From the IMG/VR virus record IMGVR_UViG_3300032268_000694, positions 55,276-119,275 of that record: a stretch of DNA of 64,000 nt. One strand, given 5' to 3'. The stretch is from a virus. Of this stretch, positions 60,844 through 64,000 are shown piece by piece. Positions within the stretch are counted from its first letter, which is position 1, and each line of letters begins with the position of its first letter. The notes under the pieces were generated by a model that had not been told where the DNA came from, ran no database searches, and worked only from the letters and a program-made list of their open reading frames with translations. Made by a program: the position numbers and the translations under genes.

Positions 60844-60883
60844 TTTGGGGTATTCACATATTTATTGGTATGAATACCCTAAA
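60844..60883 (+). promoter_or_regulatory. 13-bp hairpin with TATTTATT in the loop, covering the HNH start codon
   Basis: Left arm 60844-60856 pairs with right arm 60871-60883 (12 Watson-Crick pairs and one G-T). The 14-base loop holds TATTTATT at 60859-60866. The ATG (60870-60872) lies at the loop-stem edge, so read-through RNA would hide it. This is the arrangement known for I-TevI and several late genes of T4, where a late promoter inside the hairpin frees translation. Confidence 0.7.
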
Positions 60884-61292
60884 ACATTGTATCGATTGTA
60901 AATCGAATAAAAACTTAAATGATTTTCCGTTTGATAAAAGCCGAAATAGATATTTAAGCGTTTGTAAAAAATGTACTGCTGTTAGAACAGAAACCTATAG
61001 GCAGAACAATAAAGACAAATGGAGACAAAACACAAAAAACCACTCAGAAAAACGTAAAAACGTTGTTGATGAATGGAAATCTCAGGGATGTGCTAAATGT
61101 GGGGATAAAAGACATTATGTTATTGATGCTCACCATTTAGATCCTACTAAAAAAGAGTTTAGTATAGGAACATCAATGAGAGGAATAAACATAACACAAA
61201 CAGAACTAGAAAAATGCATTCCGCTATGTTCTAATTGTCATCGTGAGTTCCATTACTTAGATACTACAATAGAAGTTTATTTGGCAAAGTAA
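60870..61292 (+). CDS. HNH endonuclease with N-terminal zinc ribbon (probable free-standing homing endonuclease)
   Basis: 140 residues. The N-terminal zinc ribbon is HCIDCKSNKNL and SVCKKCTA. The HNH core has CAKCGDKRHYVIDAHHLDP, then LEKCIPLCSNCHREFHYL, with the two CxxC pairs holding a structural zinc and the active-site His/Asn/His. It lies between queC and an HTH gene in an otherwise metabolic operon and has its own regulatory hairpin, which suggests a selfish insertion. No intron or intein is seen around it. Confidence 0.85.
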   Translation: MNTLKHCIDCKSNKNLNDFPFDKSRNRYLSVCKKCTAVRTETYRQNNKDKWRQNTKNHSEKRKNVVDEWKSQGCAKCGDKRHYVIDAHHLDPTKKEFSIGTSMRGINITQTELEKCIPLCSNCHREFHYLDTTIEVYLAK

Positions 61293-61311
61293 AGGTAGTA
61301 TCTTAAATTAT
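61280..61311 (+). promoter_or_regulatory. Host-type promoter candidate TTTG-N20-TAAATTAT
   Basis: TTTG at 61280-61283, at the end of the HNH gene, 20 bases, then TAAATTAT at 61304-61311. It is 24 bases before the ATG of the HTH protein gene. The match to the -7 consensus is partial. Confidence 0.4.
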
Positions 61312-61335
61312 TGTAAACAAAAATCAAATATAGTT

Positions 61336-61572
61336 ATGAGTTATCAAACTAAAGTACGTGCGAACTACTTAAACCGCACAGCAAAATTGTCATTCTTTAC
61401 TCACCGTCAAAAGCAAGGTGATTTAACAAGATTATCAGAAGAAACTGATTACTCTGTTAGCCACTTGTCAAACATTACAAACGGTAGACGTAGAGTAAAT
61501 GATACAATTGCTAACGCAATGTACATGTTAACACGTCGTCGTGTAAAAAACACTGAATTCGCTCAAGCGTAA
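61336..61572 (+). CDS. Small helix-turn-helix DNA-binding protein
   Basis: 78 residues. GDLTRLSEETDYSVSHLSNITNGRRRVNDTIANAMYML fits a lambda-repressor/Cro-type HTH: helix 2, turn, recognition helix YSVSHLSNITNG. The protein is basic (many Arg near the C-terminus). Codon use (CGT, AAC) is unlike most of the window. It may be a transcription regulator of early genes or a host-derived factor. It is followed by a strong terminator, so it is a monocistronic unit. Confidence 0.75.
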   Translation: MSYQTKVRANYLNRTAKLSFFTHRQKQGDLTRLSEETDYSVSHLSNITNGRRRVNDTIANAMYMLTRRRVKNTEFAQA

Positions 61573-61581
61573 TTCATTCCC

Positions 61582-61614
61582 AACATCCACCCCTAAAAAG
61601 GTGGATGTTTTTTT
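61582..61614 (+). terminator. Rho-independent terminator after HTH gene
   Basis: Stem ACATCCACC/GGTGGATGT (9 perfect pairs plus A-T), eight-base loop, followed by seven T residues (61608-61614). The strongest terminator in the window. Confidence 0.92.
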
Positions 61615-61625
61615 AATTTATTATT

Positions 61626-61760
61626 ATGCATGAAATATTACATATATTAGAACATACTTTAGGATTATGTGGTGAAAGACATATTAGTATTGTTGCCATA
61701 ATCTCTGAGTGGCACAATTTTAGTCCTATATTTAATTATATAAAAACAATATTCAAATGA
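61626..61760 (+). CDS. Very small protein overlapping queE start
   Basis: 44 residues. It begins MHEILHILEHTLGLCGERH and continues SIVAIISEWHNFSPIFNY. It resembles tiny phage proteins with an LGLCG-(D/E)-x-H motif. The TGA overlaps the queE ATG (ATGA). It starts 12 bases after a terminator and no promoter motif is evident, so how it is transcribed is unclear. Confidence 0.5.
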   Translation: MHEILHILEHTLGLCGERHISIVAIISEWHNFSPIFNYIKTIFK

Positions 61761-62596
61761 GTAAAATAGATCCAAATAAACTACTTATTAGTAGTGACTT
61801 TTACACAGTACAAGGCGAAGGTATATCATCTGGTATTCCATCGTACTTCGTTCGTTTAGGTATTTGCAACCTAACTTGCGGTATGTCTCGTGCATTTACA
61901 AATATGTTAGCTAAAGAAGCTAAATTAGAAGACGGAGAAATATTCGAAGGTGATTTACACAAGGAAGGTAAAGCTACCTGGACTTGTGATAGTACATCTC
62001 AGTGGTTATGGAGAGGTGAAGATAAAGAATTCGATTATCTAATTAATCGTTGGAAAGAAGAAGGCGTATACGACTACATTAAAGACGGTTCTGTTCATAT
62101 TATTTGGACTGGTGGTGAACCAACAATTAAAGGACACCAAGAATCAATCGTTAACTTTACTAATTATTGGTTAGCTAGATACCTTGATAAAAACGATGTT
62201 ACTCCATTCTATGAAATAGAAACTAATGGTACAATTGTAATTGAAGAACCATTATTCGTAATGTTGGATCAAATTAACTGCTCACCTAAGCTATCTAATT
62301 CGGGTATGACTGAGAAACAACGTATTGTTCCTGCTGCTATTGAACGTATTAAACAACATAAAAACTATCAGTTTAAGTTTGTTATCAGCACCGAAGATGA
62401 TGTATTGGAATTATTCCGTGACTTCGTAGTACCATTTAATATACCGCTTAAAAACGTTGTTTGTATGCCGGGTTTAGATGATGCTGCTGATTTTGAAGAG
62501 CGTACTAGATTCTGTCTTGAAATGGCTAAGAAGTATCGTTTCCGTGGTTTAACTAGATTGCATATTGCCGCTTGGAATAAAACATTAAACGTATAA
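61757..62596 (+). CDS. queE: QueE, 7-carboxy-7-deazaguanine synthase (radical SAM) with split cluster motif
   Basis: 279 residues. FYTVQGEGISSGIPSYFVRLGICNLTCG carries the first two cluster Cys (Cys37, Cys41). The third Cys is Cys77 in TWTCDST, 36 residues on instead of 3, owing to an insertion between the second and third ligands. IIWTGGEPT (GGE motif), YEIETNGT and NCSPKLSNSG follow as in QueE. It makes CDG from 6-carboxytetrahydropterin. It needs a 4Fe-4S cluster, which may be linked to the IscU-like gene at 63924. Confidence 0.88.
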   Translation: MSKIDPNKLLISSDFYTVQGEGISSGIPSYFVRLGICNLTCGMSRAFTNMLAKEAKLEDGEIFEGDLHKEGKATWTCDSTSQWLWRGEDKEFDYLINRWKEEGVYDYIKDGSVHIIWTGGEPTIKGHQESIVNFTNYWLARYLDKNDVTPFYEIETNGTIVIEEPLFVMLDQINCSPKLSNSGMTEKQRIVPAAIERIKQHKNYQFKFVISTEDDVLELFRDFVVPFNIPLKNVVCMPGLDDAADFEERTRFCLEMAKKYRFRGLTRLHIAAWNKTLNV

Positions 62597-62597
62597 T

Positions 62598-62771
62598 ATG
62601 AAAAACTACTACGAATACTGGTATAAACGATTCATTAAAGATGGATTAAAAGCCTGTAAAATGATTATAGGATTAGGATTAGCATTTGGATTAGGATATT
62701 CAGTTAGCTTACCAATTGGTATCTTATTCTTTTTATGGGTATTAGTAGAAACATTAATTGATAAAAATTAA
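62598..62771 (+). CDS. Small membrane protein
   Basis: 57 residues: a basic aromatic start (KNYYEYWYKRFIKDGLK) and then a long hydrophobic stretch (MIIGLGLAFGLGYSVSLPIGILFFLWVLVETL) with one or two spans. The start follows queE by one base. Function unknown. Confidence 0.5.
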   Translation: MKNYYEYWYKRFIKDGLKACKMIIGLGLAFGLGYSVSLPIGILFFLWVLVETLIDKN

Positions 62772-62780
62772 ACGTATAAT

Positions 62781-62876
62781 ATGGAAGAATTAATTATTTG
62801 TGGCTATGTCATTATAGCTATACTATCAGCATTCGGTGCTGTAAACATGATTAGACAAATTAATAAACTAAAATAA
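62781..62876 (+). CDS. Very small single-span membrane protein
   Basis: 31 residues with one hydrophobic span (IICGYVIIAILSAFGAV) and a short basic end. It lies in the queE-folE operon, one base from the next gene. It may be a small regulator of a membrane protein, or not expressed. Confidence 0.4.
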   Translation: MEELIICGYVIIAILSAFGAVNMIRQINKLK

Positions 62877-62877
62877 T

Positions 62878-63111
62878 ATGGAAAAAGATCATTGTGTATT
62901 ATGTGGTGTAGAAACCATCTACGATAAATCAACTCATATTGATATGAGATTAGGTTATATTGATGGTGCTGGACAATTATGCCCTAAATGCTTTAATACA
63001 GGAGCAAATCATAATATCTTTCTAGTACCAGAATGGTTGGTTGAAAATTATCCTAATAATCAAGAGTTGGGAAGCAAAGTAAGAGAATTATATTGGGAAA
63101 ATAAAAAATAA
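62878..63111 (+). CDS. Small zinc-ribbon-like protein
   Basis: 77 residues. HCVLCGVETIYD and QLCPKCFNTG form two CxxC knuckles separated by about 28 residues, a probable zinc ribbon. The C-terminal half (LVPEWLVENYPNNQELGSKVRELYWE) is helical. It lies between queE and folE. Function unknown. Confidence 0.6.
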   Translation: MEKDHCVLCGVETIYDKSTHIDMRLGYIDGAGQLCPKCFNTGANHNIFLVPEWLVENYPNNQELGSKVRELYWENKK

Positions 63112-63115
63112 ATAA

Positions 63116-63748
63116 ATGGAATTATTAAAAAAATCAAATGGTAATTTAGCTCGCACACCAGAAGAGATTGAGCAAATGATTAATAATGCATCTGAGGCAT
63201 ATGCTCAGTTCCTTACAGCAGTTGGGTTTGATTACAAAGCAGATAGACAAACAGTCGACACTCCTAAAAGAGTAGCGAAGGCATGGCTTAAAGATCTTAT
63301 TGTAGGATCAATCAGTAATGAACCAAATATGACTGTATTCCCTAACGATGAAGGATATGATGGGTTAGTAATTCAATCAGGCATTCCTATTGTTAGTATG
63401 TGTGCTCACCATAACTTAGCATTTACAGGTTATGCTACTGTAGCATATGTTCCTGCTGAAAACGTTATCGGTTTAAGTAAATTAAATCGTATTGTTGAAT
63501 GGTTTAGTCGCAGACCACAAATGCAAGAATCATTAACAACACAAATTCATGATTACATTGCTGATAAAATGATATGTGATTCAGTAGCAGTTAGTATTGC
63601 TTGTAAACATACATGTTGCTCACATAGAGGTATTAAACATGGCTCTGTAATGACCACAAATAAATTCAGTGGTGTGTTTATGGAAAAAGATAATTTAATT
63701 CGTGAAGAATTCTTACACGCGATTGAAGTAAATGGAACAAAATTTTAA
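63116..63748 (+). CDS. folE: FolE, GTP cyclohydrolase I
   Basis: 210 residues. SMCAHHNLAFTGYATVAYVP (Cys96, His98, His99; most relatives have CEHH), VIGLSKLNRIVEWFSRRPQMQESLTTQI and CKHTCCSHRGIKH (second zinc Cys and conserved His) identify it. It opens GTP to dihydroneopterin triphosphate, the first step toward preQ0. In this phage it feeds QueD, QueE and QueC encoded within 5 kb. Confidence 0.92.
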   Translation: MELLKKSNGNLARTPEEIEQMINNASEAYAQFLTAVGFDYKADRQTVDTPKRVAKAWLKDLIVGSISNEPNMTVFPNDEGYDGLVIQSGIPIVSMCAHHNLAFTGYATVAYVPAENVIGLSKLNRIVEWFSRRPQMQESLTTQIHDYIADKMICDSVAVSIACKHTCCSHRGIKHGSVMTTNKFSGVFMEKDNLIREEFLHAIEVNGTKF

Positions 63749-63750
63749 TT

Positions 63751-63912
63751 ATGCAACCTAAAGAATCAAACTCAAATTGGCATTTTCAAATTAGTTTAGC
63801 TAAATCATGTCTTAGGATAGTAGCAGGTATTACCTTAATTAGAGGTGAATTATTATTTGCTGGTGTGTTATTCATATTAGCTGAAGTATTAGGAATTGCT
63901 GAAGAAATGTAA
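63751..63912 (+). CDS. Small membrane protein between folE and iscU-like genes
   Basis: 53 residues: a polar N-terminus, then a membrane-type segment (LRIVAGITLIRGELLFAGVLFILAEVLGIA) that could be one long or two short spans. The start is in the AATTATG context, two bases after the folE stop. Its stop overlaps the next TATTTATA motif region. Confidence 0.5.
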   Translation: MQPKESNSNWHFQISLAKSCLRIVAGITLIRGELLFAGVLFILAEVLGIAEEM

Positions 63913-63920
63913 TATTTATA
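63913..63920 (+). promoter_or_regulatory. TATTTATA motif only 3 bases before the iscU-like ATG
   Basis: AATATTTATATATATGG: the motif ends at 63920 and the ATG starts at 63924. Same 3-base spacing as at 38545 and 60859. Confidence 0.4.
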
Positions 63921-63923
63921 TAT

Positions 63924-64000
63924 ATGGCATATTCAGATAAAGTGTTGGATCACTACTCAAATCCAAAAAACGTAGGTACTTTAGATAAATCTAAAACAAA
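63924..64000 (+). CDS. iscU: IscU/NifU-like Fe-S cluster scaffold (5' end only)
   Basis: 25 complete codons before the window ends. They read AYSDKVLDHYSNPKNVGTLD, which matches the highly conserved IscU N-terminus (YS-KV-DHY-NPRNVG). The cluster-binding Cys residues would lie beyond the window. In this operon it could supply clusters for QueE and perhaps for the radical SAM enzyme at 16596. Only the N-terminus can be judged. Confidence 0.75.
   Translation, partial: MAYSDKVLDHYSNPKNVGTLDKSKT

Noticed and set aside
1-64000. tRNA genes or an integrase/attachment site
   Set aside because: No cloverleaf-like sequence was noticed in the short intergenic gaps and no recombinase gene is visible. 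A tRNAscan run would settle the first point.

Overview
This window is part of the genome of a large, A+T-rich tailed phage (roughly two thirds A+T by eye) with a T4-type contractile tail. The host is most likely a member of the Bacteroidota; that is an inference. It rests on four promoter-like sites of the form TTTG-N19/20-TAnnTTT or close to it, which is the primary sigma consensus of that phylum. It also rests on the near absence of Shine-Dalgarno sequences (starts usually sit in an AGTTATG or AATTATG context) and on a DUF5522-type small protein. No tRNA, rRNA, integrase, transposase or CRISPR array is visible. Coding density is very high, no gene-free gap reaches 300 bases, and ATGA/TAATG-type overlaps are common.

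Layout. Positions 1-2717 hold virion structural genes of unknown role, possibly neck or tail completion. Positions 2788-11126 hold four large Ser/Ala/Thr-rich fibre proteins, the last ending in an S74 self-cleaving chaperone domain, plus small accompanying proteins. Positions 11147-35359 are a roughly 24 kb accessory island for glycan synthesis and modification. It has several glycosyltransferases, two tandem GT7 (beta-4-galactosyltransferase-like) enzymes with a lectin-like domain inserted in the catalytic fold, a methyltransferase, a twitch-type radical SAM enzyme, five SGNH hydrolases, a carbamoyltransferase, an APS-kinase-like protein with a nucleotidyltransferase, and a sulfotransferase-like protein. 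A divergent four-gene minus-strand operon (28166 down to 25497) encodes a sugar epimerase, an NDP-sugar dehydratase and two halves of a thiamine-diphosphate enzyme. Positions 35396-49173 are the T4-type tail: sheath, tube, gp26/gp51-like hub assembly proteins, tape measure, gp48/54-like and gp53-like baseplate proteins, and a hub protein fused to a peptidoglycan amidase. Positions 49208-55463 are replication and recombination genes: a family A DNA polymerase, a gp32-like SSB, UvsX, a 5'-3' exonuclease and a DnaB-like helicase. Positions 55505-64000 are nucleotide metabolism and DNA modification: thioredoxin, a B12-dependent ribonucleotide reductase, QueD, a DpdA-like transglycosylase, QueC, an HNH endonuclease, QueE, FolE and the start of an IscU-like Fe-S scaffold.

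How the parts fit. A short motif, TATTTAT(A/T), lies just upstream of about twenty genes or operons, most often 18-29 bases before the start codon. It is oriented with transcription, and at 28185-28200 two copies point away from each other between divergent operons. It is probably the phage late promoter. At the tail sheath gene and the HNH gene the motif lies inside the loop of a long hairpin whose 3' arm covers or abuts the translation start. T4 uses this arrangement to silence late genes on early read-through RNA. FolE, QueD, QueE and QueC make preQ0 and a DpdA-like enzyme could insert it into DNA, so the genome is probably 7-deazaguanine-modified. The glycan island next to the fibre genes suggests that the phage builds and attaches an elaborate (branched, carbamoylated, sulfated) sugar, possibly on its own fibres. 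That last step is hypothesis.
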